The position numbers and the translations under genes are program-made. DNA of 64,000 nt from Flavobacterium ammoniigenes. Lineage in GTDB: Bacteria; Bacteroidota; Bacteroidia; Flavobacteriales; Flavobacteriaceae. Below the pieces are notes generated by a model. The model was not told the DNA's origin, made no database searches, and saw nothing but the letters and a program-made list of their open reading frames with translations. The stretch lies in the NCBI RefSeq assembly GCF_020886055.1, contig NZ_AP025184.1:1178001-1242000 (forward strand), in the 5' to 3' direction. Numbering within the stretch: position 1 is the stretch's first letter; each line of letters starts with the position of its first letter. Below are positions 24,536 through 33,277 of the stretch, piece by piece.

Positions 24536-24814
24536 TTAGTCTAATTTATTTTTGATGTAATATTTGCCATCTAATTCGTCGTCAAAATCATCAATTTTTA
24601 CCGGTTTTGGTTTTGGTTTGTTGGCTGCCGCTTTCTTTTTCCACATTTCGAATTTTTCTGCGGGCATTTTCTTTTTCATAATTTCTAAAACCTCTTTTTC
24701 TACTATGCCAAATTCTTTTTTAATAATTTCAAAAGGGTTTCTTTCTTCTAGGGCCAACGTCATCAATTTTTCCGTCTCTTCCCAACTTAATTCTTTACGG
24801 CTACTCTTTTTCAT
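24536..24814 (-). CDS. DUF2805 (TIGR03643) family protein
   Basis: The 92-residue product is small, basic and helical. The opening KELSWEETEKLMTLALEERNPFEIIKKEFG in condensed form fits TIGR03643/DUF2805, a family with an HTH-like architecture of unknown function; the C-terminal tail is Lys/Pro-rich and ends in an acidic patch. The open frame begins at 24832, but MKKSSR at 24814 is the likelier start. It stands alone between the exported hydrolase and the sterol-desaturase-like gene and has its own terminator. Confidence 0.7.
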   Translation of the reverse strand: MKKSSRKELSWEETEKLMTLALEERNPFEIIKKEFGIVEKEVLEIMKKKMPAEKFEMWKKKAAANKPKPKPVKIDDFDDELDGKYYIKNKLD

Positions 24815-24922
24815 TGGATGAAAATAATTCAAATAGTTTTAATTTGTTAAACGTTACTACAGCTTGATTTAAAATCAGTTATCAATATTAATAAAAAAAA
24901 TAATTAGTTCAATAATCGCCCT

Positions 24923-25735
24923 TTACTTTTTTTTCTGAAAAGGTATTTTTAATAAATTCTTCAATTCATTATGTTCTTCGGGATGCATATGTGTATCGAC
25001 ACCATAGACAATTTCTTCTCTTGGAAGCACCTTAAAAGTACCAAATAATCGATCCCAAATCGAAAAGATATTTCCGTAATTACTATCGGTATAAGGCATT
25101 ACATAATGATGATGCACTTTGTGCATGTCTGGCGAAACAATGAAATAACTCAAAAATAAATCTACTTTTTTAGGCAAGGCAATATTGGCATGATTGAATT
25201 GCGTGGCAACAACCGATAAGGTTTGGTATAAAAACACCAGCCACATGGGACTTCCAACAAGCACAACACCTAAGGTTGTAAATACAAATCGAATCACACT
25301 TTCACCAGGATGGTGTCGATTAGCTGATGTGGTGTCAATCCATGTGTCAGTATGATGAATCAAATGAAAACCCCAAAGGAATTTTACTTTGTGTTCTACC
25401 AGATGTACTAAGTAAGCTCCAATTAAATCTAATAGTAATAAACCAATAATTGTATAGGCAGCTATTGGCATCTCAGGAAGCCATTGTAATATTCCAAAAT
25501 TATTTTGATAGGCCCAATCGGCTACATTTAATAAAATAAAAGCCAAACAGAAATTGACTATTATGGTAGTGAGTGTAAAAAAGATATTAATCCCGGCATG
25601 ATGCCATCTTTTGTACTTGAAATTAAACAAAGGAAAGGCATTTTCAATCAGCCAGAAAATAGTGATTCCTCCTACTAAAATTAAGCTTCTGTGTGAAGAA
25701 GGTATGGTCGAAAAATAATCAATAATGGTTTGCAT
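24923..25735 (-). CDS. Sterol-desaturase/fatty-acid-hydroxylase-like membrane enzyme
   Basis: The 270-residue product is an integral membrane di-iron enzyme with about four membrane helices and the eight-histidine set: HLVEH, HLIHHTD, then HHP and HKVHHH. This is the fatty acid hydroxylase superfamily, which oxidises lipids, carotenoids or sterols; the actual substrate is open. The start is set at ATG 25735 (MQTIIDYF) although the open frame reaches 25756, because the alkB-like stop lies just beyond. It is on the same strand as the next two genes. Confidence 0.85.
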   Translation of the reverse strand: MQTIIDYFSTIPSSHRSLILVGGITIFWLIENAFPLFNFKYKRWHHAGINIFFTLTTIIVNFCLAFILLNVADWAYQNNFGILQWLPEMPIAAYTIIGLLLLDLIGAYLVHLVEHKVKFLWGFHLIHHTDTWIDTTSANRHHPGESVIRFVFTTLGVVLVGSPMWLVFLYQTLSVVATQFNHANIALPKKVDLFLSYFIVSPDMHKVHHHYVMPYTDSNYGNIFSIWDRLFGTFKVLPREEIVYGVDTHMHPEEHNELKNLLKIPFQKKK

Positions 25736-25766
25736 AATGGAACGATTTGAATCCAAATATAAACAA

Positions 25767-26369
25767 TTATTTAATGGAGCGAAAAGTTAAGTTAATTCTT
25801 GTTCCAATGGGTTTAGCCGTTTTTGGAATTTGGTGTTTCCAAAAATGTTGGGTGCTTCCTTTCATTAATAAAAGACTGCCGTGTTCTAATACAATACTCT
25901 TTTTAGCATCAGCTATTGTATTGTGTTTGAGCTGAAAAACCCGTTCCGAACCAAAACTTAACGAGGCAATAATTGGGTTGATACCTAACTCTTTTTCGTT
26001 ATCGGCATGCCAACCGTTACTGTCTTTTCCGTCTCGGTATTGGTTGAGTAATACGGTGGTAAATTGCCAGCCAGTTGTTTCCTCAATATAGTATTTTATT
26101 TTTTGCAAAAGGGAATTCCAAGGATGTGGTTGCATCTTGATATTCGAATAGGAATAGGGCTTTCCTTCATTGCCATACAAAGCAGTCAATCGAGGTTGTG
26201 GATGTGTTTTGCCGAAGATTGTAATGTTATCTTGTTGCCAAGCAATACCTTGAAGTAATTCGGCATAGATCGAATCAGACTGTTCTTTGTCAAAAAACTT
26301 CGGGTAGTAGATAATCTCGGCATCAGGTAAATCCAATACAACGGGCTCCGATTTAAATAACGATTCCAA
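25767..26369 (-). CDS. AlkB-like 2-oxoglutarate/Fe(II) dioxygenase
   Basis: AlkB proteins repair alkylated bases by oxidative dealkylation. The 200-residue product has the iron ligands H and D in GWHADNE, the second His in STQHFWKH, and the 2-oxoglutarate Arg in TRINLTFR; LTALYGN and YSNIKMQPHPW match the DNA-repair subfamily rather than other dioxygenases. It is soluble and of normal length. The upstream DUF2721 gene ends five bases before it, so the two share a transcript. Confidence 0.88.
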   Translation of the reverse strand: MESLFKSEPVVLDLPDAEIIYYPKFFDKEQSDSIYAELLQGIAWQQDNITIFGKTHPQPRLTALYGNEGKPYSYSNIKMQPHPWNSLLQKIKYYIEETTGWQFTTVLLNQYRDGKDSNGWHADNEKELGINPIIASLSFGSERVFQLKHNTIADAKKSIVLEHGSLLLMKGSTQHFWKHQIPKTAKPIGTRINLTFRSIK

Positions 26370-26374
26370 ACTAG

Positions 26375-26785
26375 TTAGTTAATTTGTTTGCGATCCATTT
26401 CAGATAAGTCACTTAAATGCAAACGTAAGGCATTGACTGAAATACTGATTTCCCAAAACGATAACCCAAGTGAGATTAACAAACTCAATAAACTCAATCC
26501 GAAGAAGTAAATGCTGATTCCTGGTTCGTCAAAAAACAACAATAGCATGGCAAAAACAGATAAAAACAAGCATAAAACTCCAGCCATTTGCATGTACCGA
26601 ATTAAGGTTAGGCGCAGATTCAGATTTTTGATTTCCAATAAAATCATGCTATTCTCTTTCTCTTTGTATACTTTTTTTAGTCCACGGATAATACTAGCAA
26701 TAGTTAAGAATCGATTGGTGTAGGCTAAAAGAATTAACGAGGTTGCTGAGAAAAGTAGTGCAGGAGTTCCAATTTCTATAGTCAT
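26375..26785 (-). CDS. DUF2721 membrane protein
   Basis: The 136-residue product has three membrane segments (about 6-24, 64-86 and 92-117) and the family opening TPALLFSATSLILLAYTNRFLxIASIIR in condensed form. DUF2721 has no assigned function. It lies five bases upstream of the AlkB-like gene in the same direction and seems to be first in that transcript. The TonB-type barrel gene starts 136 bp away in the opposite direction. Confidence 0.75.
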   Translation of the reverse strand: MTIEIGTPALLFSATSLILLAYTNRFLTIASIIRGLKKVYKEKENSMILLEIKNLNLRLTLIRYMQMAGVLCLFLSVFAMLLLFFDEPGISIYFFGLSLLSLLISLGLSFWEISISVNALRLHLSDLSEMDRKQIN

Positions 26786-26921
26786 AATGCAATTAATATA
26801 GTTTGTGGTGGCAAAGTTCGGTATTCTTTATCATAGTTTTAATTTTTTTTCCAATAACTTCCAATCCAACTGTAACAAAACGATCTGATTTTAGTCTAAA
26901 GAACCAAACGAAATTATCACA

Positions 26922-29027
26922 ATGAAAAAGATTTTTATTTTACCCGCTTTATTTTTCGGATCATTACTCCATCTTGCTGCCCAAGAGAACACTAAAAAAG
27001 CAGAAGAACTTAAAGAAGTAACCATTACTAAATCCAAGAAAGCAATAGAGCAGCGCGCCGATCGAACCATTTTTGATTTTGCTAATCAACCAAGTCTAAA
27101 TTCTGGGTCTGTTTTAGAAGGATTGAAAAAATTACCGGGTTTAATCGCTTCAGATATAGCAGGAATGATGTACCAAGGGAAGCAATTAGAAGTGTTTATG
27201 GATGGAAGACCTTTGAATATTTCCTCCAATGAATTGAATGGTTTTCTAGAAGGGATGCCTGCCAATGCGATTGAAAAAATCGAAATTATTACGCAGCCAG
27301 GAGCAGAATTTCCTGCCACTTCAGGAGGAGCAATTTTAAATATTGTCACCAATAAAAATGCAAAGAACTTTTTGAGTGCTACCTATACTAATAGCACTAA
27401 TGTAACATCTTATGATCATTTGCGATGGAGAGTTAACAATAGCGTTTTATTGAATGCCAAAAACAAATACTTTGGATGGCAATTGAATATGGGGCAAAAC
27501 TACAGAGAAAGTGCAATGTGGAGTTCTTTTCTGAAAGAAGTTTCAGGAAGCCAAACCCCAATTTCAAATACAGATTCCGATAGAACTGGGAGAACTAATT
27601 TTGTAAAATCAGCGGTAACTTTTGATTTGAAAAAAGACCGTTTATTATTGAACTATGATTTAAATTATAATAATAATGGAAGTACAACACTGTCTAACGG
27701 TCCTGGTTTTTCGACTAACGATAATTCAGATTCTAAAGGATGGAGACAAGATGCAGTAGCTACCTACCAAAAACGTTTTGATGACAAAACTAAAAAATTG
27801 GATTTTAGATTCAATTTCAATCGCAATCAAAACGATTTTGTATTGAACTCTTTTGGAAATTCAACGGCTGTATTAGATAATTCCTCAGACCAAAAATTCT
27901 ATAACTTCAAATTTGATTATTCGCAACCCATTGCTTTTTCTGACGAAGGCAAAATAAGTTTTGGTAGTTTGCATGAAGCCTTATACTTTGAAACTCAAAA
28001 CAGAGGGGTCACCAATTTAGATTACGAGAGAAAAACCACTGCTGGGTATTTTGAGTTGCAAACCAAATTCAAAAGTATGAGTTTTATTTTGGGAGGAAGA
28101 GCCGAGGATTATAGTATTTCAGGAAAAACAAATACTACTACTTTGACGCCATTCAATCAGTTTCGATTTTTCCCAAATGCCAGTGCACAGTATAACTTTA
28201 ACAAGGCAGTGTTTTTTAATCTGAATTACAATAAGAAAATTACTTTGCCAAGTACTTCGGCCTTAAATCCAAACAATACGAGTTATCAAAATCCAAATCT
28301 TACCAATGAAGGAAATCCCAATTTGGAACCTACCATTTTTGATAATTATGAAGTGAAGTTGAGTGCTTATGATTATGCATTTATTGGCTATTCTGTGAGT
28401 TCGGCTAAGAATCAAGTGATACAACGCGTTCGTTTAAATTCAAACATTTTGATTAATACTTTCGAAAACGTAGCGGAAATTAAAGTGCATAATTTTAATA
28501 TTGGTATGCCAATTCCCTATATGTTGTTTACCAAAGGATTGGCCGAAACGATGAAGATGAATGTCAATCCAGATGAAATGAACTTTTTATTTGTCTATGC
28601 GGCTTACCAACTTCATCAAATACCAGCGATAGAAACCAAAGGATTCTGGGTGTACAATTTGATGTCGCAAATAGTATTGCCAAGTAAAATTAAGTTCGTT
28701 ACTAATTTTAGTTACATCACTGCCAAAGGAAATTACTATTATTTCATTGCCAACAAGCCATTCAACAATACAGTTGATTTGTCATTGTCTAAAAAGTTCT
28801 TGAACGATCAATTGTCGATTTCAATTAATGCAGATGATATTTTTAACACCAACCGATTTGTGTTCAACTCTTACAATACGCCATTGTTGTTAAGCAACAA
28901 AATGGATACCCGTCGTTTTGGTTTTAGTATTAATTATAAGATTCCAACTAAAAATAAATTGGCGAGAGAAACCCCAATCTTATTGAACAAGGATAAAAAA
29001 GAAGAAACTGGAATTATAGGAAACTAA
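26922..29027 (+). CDS. TonB-dependent-receptor-type outer membrane barrel
   Basis: The 701-residue product has a signal peptide (about 1-20, ending LAAQ), then a plug-like domain (LKEVTITKSKKAIEQRADR, LEGLKKLPG, VFMDGRPLN, AIEKIEIITQPGAEFPAT) and a long beta barrel ending in the FSINYKI strand. This is the OMP_b-brl_3/TonB-receptor architecture of Bacteroidota. Unlike many relatives it lacks an N-terminal carboxypeptidase-regulatory-like domain, and no SusD partner is nearby, so it is probably an uptake receptor for a small ligand (metal chelate or similar) or an outer membrane protein of unknown function. Confidence 0.83.
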   Translation: MKKIFILPALFFGSLLHLAAQENTKKAEELKEVTITKSKKAIEQRADRTIFDFANQPSLNSGSVLEGLKKLPGLIASDIAGMMYQGKQLEVFMDGRPLNISSNELNGFLEGMPANAIEKIEIITQPGAEFPATSGGAILNIVTNKNAKNFLSATYTNSTNVTSYDHLRWRVNNSVLLNAKNKYFGWQLNMGQNYRESAMWSSFLKEVSGSQTPISNTDSDRTGRTNFVKSAVTFDLKKDRLLLNYDLNYNNNGSTTLSNGPGFSTNDNSDSKGWRQDAVATYQKRFDDKTKKLDFRFNFNRNQNDFVLNSFGNSTAVLDNSSDQKFYNFKFDYSQPIAFSDEGKISFGSLHEALYFETQNRGVTNLDYERKTTAGYFELQTKFKSMSFILGGRAEDYSISGKTNTTTLTPFNQFRFFPNASAQYNFNKAVFFNLNYNKKITLPSTSALNPNNTSYQNPNLTNEGNPNLEPTIFDNYEVKLSAYDYAFIGYSVSSAKNQVIQRVRLNSNILINTFENVAEIKVHNFNIGMPIPYMLFTKGLAETMKMNVNPDEMNFLFVYAAYQLHQIPAIETKGFWVYNLMSQIVLPSKIKFVTNFSYITAKGNYYYFIANKPFNNTVDLSLSKKFLNDQLSISINADDIFNTNRFVFNSYNTPLLLSNKMDTRRFGFSINYKIPTKNKLARETPILLNKDKKEETGIIGN

Positions 29028-29030
29028 TAT

Positions 29031-29063
29031 AAAAAACCCTGCTAGTATCTAGCAGGGTTTTTC
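29031..29063. terminator. Bidirectional terminator between the barrel gene and htpG
   Basis: AAAAACCCTGCTAG pairs with CTAGCAGGGTTTTT around a TAT loop, four bases after the barrel gene's stop. T runs on both strands suit the two convergent genes. Confidence 0.8.
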
Positions 29064-29081
29064 TTTTATACGAAGTTCGTA

Positions 29082-30965
29082 TTATTTTAAGATGTCAAAA
29101 CTGCGTTTTACAAAAGCGGTTAAGGCTTCTCCTTTCAATAAGTTTTGAGACAATTTAGCCAAGTCTAATGCTTGTTTGATCAAACTTTCTTGAGCGGCTT
29201 TGTCCTCGGTGTTCAAAATAGTGGTAGCCAAATCAGAATTGGTGTTCACCACTAAGTTGTACATTTCAGGCATATTGCCCATACCAAACATACCGCCACC
29301 GGTTTGACTCATTTCTTTCATTCTTCGCATGAACTCCGGTTGCGTGATAATGAATGGTGCCGATTGACTATCTAACGCCTCTAATTGTACCGTATAGTTT
29401 TGCTTTGGCACAATAGTTTCTACTACCGTTTTCAAACTCGTTTGTTCTTCGTCTGATAATTTAGAAATAGTAGTGTCTTCTTTTTTGATTAAATTATCAA
29501 TATGGTCTGAATCCACACGCACAAAAGTAAGGTCGCTATTGTCGCCTTCAATTTTTTGGATCAGGTGCGAAATAATTGGCGAATCCAATAACAAGACTTC
29601 GTATCCTTTTTCTTTTGCAATTTCGATGTACGAGTGTTGTGCTTCTTTATTGCTAGCGTAAAGTATTACTAATTTGTCGTTTTTATCGGTTTGTTTTTCC
29701 TTTAGCTTTTCTTTCAATTCATCCAAAGTAAAGTATTGGTCATCTACCGTTGGGTACAAAAAAAAAGCGCCTGCTTTTTCATAGAATTTATCTTCAGACA
29801 GCATTCCATATTCCAAAACAATTTTGATATCGTTCCATTTTTGTTCAAAATCGGCTCGATTCTCATTGAATAAAGCTTTTAGTTTATCGGCTACTTTACG
29901 AGTAATGTAATTTGAGATTTTCTTCACCGCAGCATCCGCCTGTAAACCCGAACGTGAAACATTCAGTGGAATGTCTGGTGAGTCGATTACACCTTTTAAC
30001 ATTGTCAAAAATTCCGGTACAATGCCTTCGACATTATCGGTAACAAATACTTGGTTTTGGTACAATTGGATTTTGTCTTTCTGAATTTGTAAATCCGATC
30101 CTAATTTTGGGAAGTACAAAATTCCAGTTAAGTTGAAAGGATAATCTACATTCAAATGAATGTTGAATAAGGGCTCTTCAAACTGCATTGGGTACAATTC
30201 GTGGTAGAATTTTTTGTAGTCCTCTTCGTTTAATTCAGCCGGTTGTTTGGTCCAAGCCGGATTTGGGTTGTTGATGATATTATCCACTTCAATAGTTTCA
30301 GGTTTTGCGTCTTCGGCAGCACCTTCTGGTAAAGGAAGTGTTTCTGTTTTGGTTCCAAATTTAATTGGAATCGGCATGAATTTATTGTAACGATTCAGTA
30401 ATTCTCTGATTTTAGCTTCTTCTAAAAATTCCAAAGAATCTTCAGCAATATGCAAGATAATTTCAGTTCCTCTATCAGTTTTGTCAGCTGGTTCCAAAGT
30501 AAATTCGGGACTACCGTCGCAAGTCCAGTGAGCAGCTGGTTCGTCTTTGAATGACTTAGTGATGATTTCTACTTTTTCAGCCACCATAAACGCCGAGTAG
30601 AATCCAAGACCAAAGTGTCCAATAATTCCTGAATCTTTAGCCGAATCTTTGTATTTGTCTAAGAATTCTTCTGCTCCAGAAAAAGCGACTTGGTTAATGT
30701 ATTTTTCTACTTCGTCAGCTGTCATCCCCAAACCTTGATCAATGATGTGCAGTTTTTTGCCTTCTTTGTCAATTTTTACTTCAATAATGGGATTGCCATA
30801 CTCTACTTTGGCTTCGCCAATGCTAGTTAAGTGTTTTAATTTTAAGGTAGCGTCTGTTCCATTTGAAATCAATTCGCGCAAGAAAATTTCGTGATCGCTG
30901 TATAAAAATTTCTTGATTAAAGGGAAGATGTTCTCTACCGAAACATTAATTTTTCCAGTTGTCAT
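29082..30965 (-). CDS. htpG: Molecular chaperone HtpG (Hsp90 family)
   Basis: HtpG is an ATP-driven chaperone for folding and stress survival. The 627-residue product has the GHKL ATP site: FLRELISNGTDA with Asn, DQGLGMTADE, and GHFGLGFYSAFMV, followed by the middle domain and a C-terminal dimerisation region that includes MRRMKEMSQTGGGMFGMG, a Met/Gly-rich loop. The length agrees with bacterial HtpG. It is convergent with the barrel gene and divergent from the ABC ATPase gene. Confidence 0.96.
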   Translation of the reverse strand: MTTGKINVSVENIFPLIKKFLYSDHEIFLRELISNGTDATLKLKHLTSIGEAKVEYGNPIIEVKIDKEGKKLHIIDQGLGMTADEVEKYINQVAFSGAEEFLDKYKDSAKDSGIIGHFGLGFYSAFMVAEKVEIITKSFKDEPAAHWTCDGSPEFTLEPADKTDRGTEIILHIAEDSLEFLEEAKIRELLNRYNKFMPIPIKFGTKTETLPLPEGAAEDAKPETIEVDNIINNPNPAWTKQPAELNEEDYKKFYHELYPMQFEEPLFNIHLNVDYPFNLTGILYFPKLGSDLQIQKDKIQLYQNQVFVTDNVEGIVPEFLTMLKGVIDSPDIPLNVSRSGLQADAAVKKISNYITRKVADKLKALFNENRADFEQKWNDIKIVLEYGMLSEDKFYEKAGAFFLYPTVDDQYFTLDELKEKLKEKQTDKNDKLVILYASNKEAQHSYIEIAKEKGYEVLLLDSPIISHLIQKIEGDNSDLTFVRVDSDHIDNLIKKEDTTISKLSDEEQTSLKTVVETIVPKQNYTVQLEALDSQSAPFIITQPEFMRRMKEMSQTGGGMFGMGNMPEMYNLVVNTNSDLATTILNTEDKAAQESLIKQALDLAKLSQNLLKGEALTAFVKRSFDILK

Positions 30966-31077
30966 AGTGTATAAATTTTAAGTTTAAATTGATGGTTTTC
31001 TAGTTTTCAAATAGAATACCATTTTGTAAAAATGTGACAAATTGTCGCTAGCCTTCTCGGATTCAAATTAAAGATTG

Positions 31078-31085
31078 TAAATTTG
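31078..31085 (+). promoter_or_regulatory. Putative -7 box of the ABC ATPase gene
   Basis: TAAATTTG lies 18 nt before the ATG at 31104. It overlaps the in-frame TTG at 31083, which supports the ATG as the real start. Confidence 0.45.
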
Positions 31086-31103
31086 GCTTCTTTAAAATCC
31101 AGC

Positions 31104-32036
31104 ATGCTCGAACTTACTACTATTAGCTTTACTTATATTGACCAACCCGTTATTAAGGAGTTGAGTTGTGTCGTACACCAAGGACAAAATATATCGGTCA
31201 TTGGCGAAAGCGGCTGTGGTAAAAGCACCTTGCTGAAATTGATTTATGGATTGTACGATTTGGATTCGGGAACCATTAATTATCATGGAAATCCTATTTT
31301 AGGACCCAAATACAATTTAATCCCTGGTGAGGATTACATTAAGTATTTGGCACAAGATTTTGATTTGATGCCGTATATCACTGTCGAAGAAAATGTGGGT
31401 AAATTCCTTTCGAATATTTACCGAGACAAAAAGAAAGCTCGTGTTCAGGAATTGTTGGAAATGGTCGAAATGACTGACTACGCCAAAGTGAAAGCCAAAT
31501 ACTTGAGTGGCGGTCAACAACAGCGCGTGGCTTTGGCCAGAGTTTTAGCTTTGGAACCTCAAATTTTATTGTTGGACGAACCCTTTAGCCAAATCGATTC
31601 CTTTCGAAAAAATGCCTTACGTCGAAATGTATTCCAGTATTTAAAAGAAAAGAAAATTACATGCATTATAGCCACTCACGATAGCACTGATGCCTTATCT
31701 TTTTCGGATGAAACGATCGTAATGCAGGACGGAAAAATTATTGCTAAAGATGCGCCTCAAAACCTATATCATCATCCAAAGAATAGATACGTTGCTTCCC
31801 TTTTTGGCGAAGTCAATGAAATAGAATTGGATGGGAAAACACATTTGGTTTACCCACACCAACTTCAATTAGACCCTAATGGAACACTAAAAGGGAAGGT
31901 TCAACAATCCTATTTCAAGGGCAGCCATTATCTAATTGCTTTCACTTCAGGAAAACAAACCTTGTTTTTTGAAAATGATACTTGGCTAAGTGAAGGAACT
32001 CCAATTGCTCTAAACATTTTAATAAAATTGTTATAA
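31104..32036 (+). CDS. ABC transporter ATP-binding protein, orphan
   Basis: The 310-residue product has Walker A GESGCGKST, the Q-loop AQDF, the signature YLSGGQQQRVALARV, Walker B ILLLDEPFSQID and the switch His in ATHD. The type resembles PotA/FbpC/ModC ATPases of importers, with about 80 extra C-terminal residues that could form a TOBE-like domain. No permease or binding protein gene is adjacent, so the transported substrate is unknown. It is separated from fabH by a stem-loop and about 80 bp. Confidence 0.82.
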   Translation: MLELTTISFTYIDQPVIKELSCVVHQGQNISVIGESGCGKSTLLKLIYGLYDLDSGTINYHGNPILGPKYNLIPGEDYIKYLAQDFDLMPYITVEENVGKFLSNIYRDKKKARVQELLEMVEMTDYAKVKAKYLSGGQQQRVALARVLALEPQILLLDEPFSQIDSFRKNALRRNVFQYLKEKKITCIIATHDSTDALSFSDETIVMQDGKIIAKDAPQNLYHHPKNRYVASLFGEVNEIELDGKTHLVYPHQLQLDPNGTLKGKVQQSYFKGSHYLIAFTSGKQTLFFENDTWLSEGTPIALNILIKLL

Positions 32037-32056
32037 ATCGGCTAAATCCGATTTAT
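32033..32056 (+). terminator. Stem-loop at the end of the ABC ATPase gene
   Basis: ATAAATCGG pairs with CCGATTTAT around a six-base loop; the 5' arm includes the TAA stop codon. The T stretch after it is short and interrupted, so it may be a weak terminator or an RNA-stability hairpin. Confidence 0.4.
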
Positions 32057-32115
32057 TTATTACTTTAGTTTTTTTATTCCTAACGGGATCATTCATTAAA
32101 TTTAATACCTACAAT

Positions 32116-33123
32116 ATGTACCACTCCAAAATAACAGGCTTAGGATATTATGTTCCTGACCATGTAGTTACCAATGATGATTTGTCTAAAATCATCGATA
32201 CCAATGACGAATGGATTCAAGAAAGAACAGGGATTCAAGAACGTCGCCATATAATTCCAGGACAAGACACGACGACTTCTATGGGCGTTAAAGCTGCAAC
32301 CATTGCGATTGAACGTTCTGGAGTTGCCAAAGAAGATATTGATTTTGTGGTTTTTGCCACCCTAAGTCCCGATTACTATTTTCCAGGACCTGGAGTTTTA
32401 GTGCAACGCGATTTGGGTTTGCGAACTGTTGGTGCATTGGATGTTAGAAACCAATGTTCTGGATTTGTATATGCTTTGTCGGTAGCCGATCAATACATTA
32501 AAACGGGAATGTATAAAAACGTTTTGGTGATTGGTTCTGAAGTACAATCTACTGGTTTGGACATGACCACACGAGGTCGTGGGGTTTCGGTTATTTTTGG
32601 TGATGGAGCAGGAGCGGCAGTTTTGAGCAGAGAAGAAGATGTAACCAAAGGTATTTTATCTACACATTTGCATTCAGAAGGTTTGCATGCCGAAGAATTA
32701 ATTGTAAAAGCACCCGGAATGGGCGGTCGTTGGGTAACGGATATTTTAGAAGATAAAAACCCAGACGACGAAAGTTATTTCCCGTATATGAATGGCCAAT
32801 TTGTTTTCAAACATGCTGTAGTTCGTTTTGCTGAGGTAATTAACGAAGGATTGGAAGCCAATAATTTGAAAGTAGATGACATTGACATGTTGATTCCGCA
32901 TCAAGCTAATTTGAGAATCTCTCAATTTATTCAGAAAAAATTCGGATTGAAAGACGAACAAGTTCACAATAACGTGATGAAATTTGGCAACACCACTGCA
33001 GCCTCTATTCCGATCGCTTTGACAGAAGCTTGGGAACAAGGTAAAATCAAATCAGGCGATACGGTTGTTTTAGCAGCTTTTGGTAGCGGTTTTACCTGGG
33101 CAAGTGCTATTATCAAATGGTAG
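32116..33123 (+). CDS. fabH: 3-oxoacyl-ACP synthase III
   Basis: FabH condenses acyl-CoA with malonyl-ACP to start fatty-acid synthesis. The 335-residue product carries the catalytic triad C114 (DVRNQCSGF), H262 (PHQANLRI) and N292 (GNTTAAS), the same order and spacing as E. coli FabH, and the Gly-rich FGSGFTWAS near the end. It lies alone, with its own terminator downstream, rather than in a fab cluster. FabH of this group may prefer branched short primers, which suits the iso-fatty acids of Flavobacteriia; this is inference. Confidence 0.93.
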   Translation: MYHSKITGLGYYVPDHVVTNDDLSKIIDTNDEWIQERTGIQERRHIIPGQDTTTSMGVKAATIAIERSGVAKEDIDFVVFATLSPDYYFPGPGVLVQRDLGLRTVGALDVRNQCSGFVYALSVADQYIKTGMYKNVLVIGSEVQSTGLDMTTRGRGVSVIFGDGAGAAVLSREEDVTKGILSTHLHSEGLHAEELIVKAPGMGGRWVTDILEDKNPDDESYFPYMNGQFVFKHAVVRFAEVINEGLEANNLKVDDIDMLIPHQANLRISQFIQKKFGLKDEQVHNNVMKFGNTTAASIPIALTEAWEQGKIKSGDTVVLAAFGSGFTWASAIIKW

Positions 33124-33157
33124 TTAAAGTGTAAACTCATTTTATAATCGAAATCAG

Positions 33158-33190
33158 AAAGCCGAAGGATTCAATTCTTTCGGCTTTTTG
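33158..33190 (+). terminator. Terminator after fabH
   Basis: AAAGCCGAA pairs with TTCGGCTTT around a 12-base loop and is followed by more T. Confidence 0.7.
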
Positions 33191-33247
33191 TTTTTAGTGT
33201 ACCAAAACCGACACAAAAAAGGCTATTCTATTTCCTTCTGAAATCCT

Positions 33248-33255
33248 TATATTTG
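33248..33255 (+). promoter_or_regulatory. Putative -7 box of argS
   Basis: TATATTTG matches TAnnTTTG and lies 22 nt before the argS ATG at 33278. Confidence 0.5.
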
Positions 33256-33277
33256 CACTCTTAAAAAAACAGATTCA

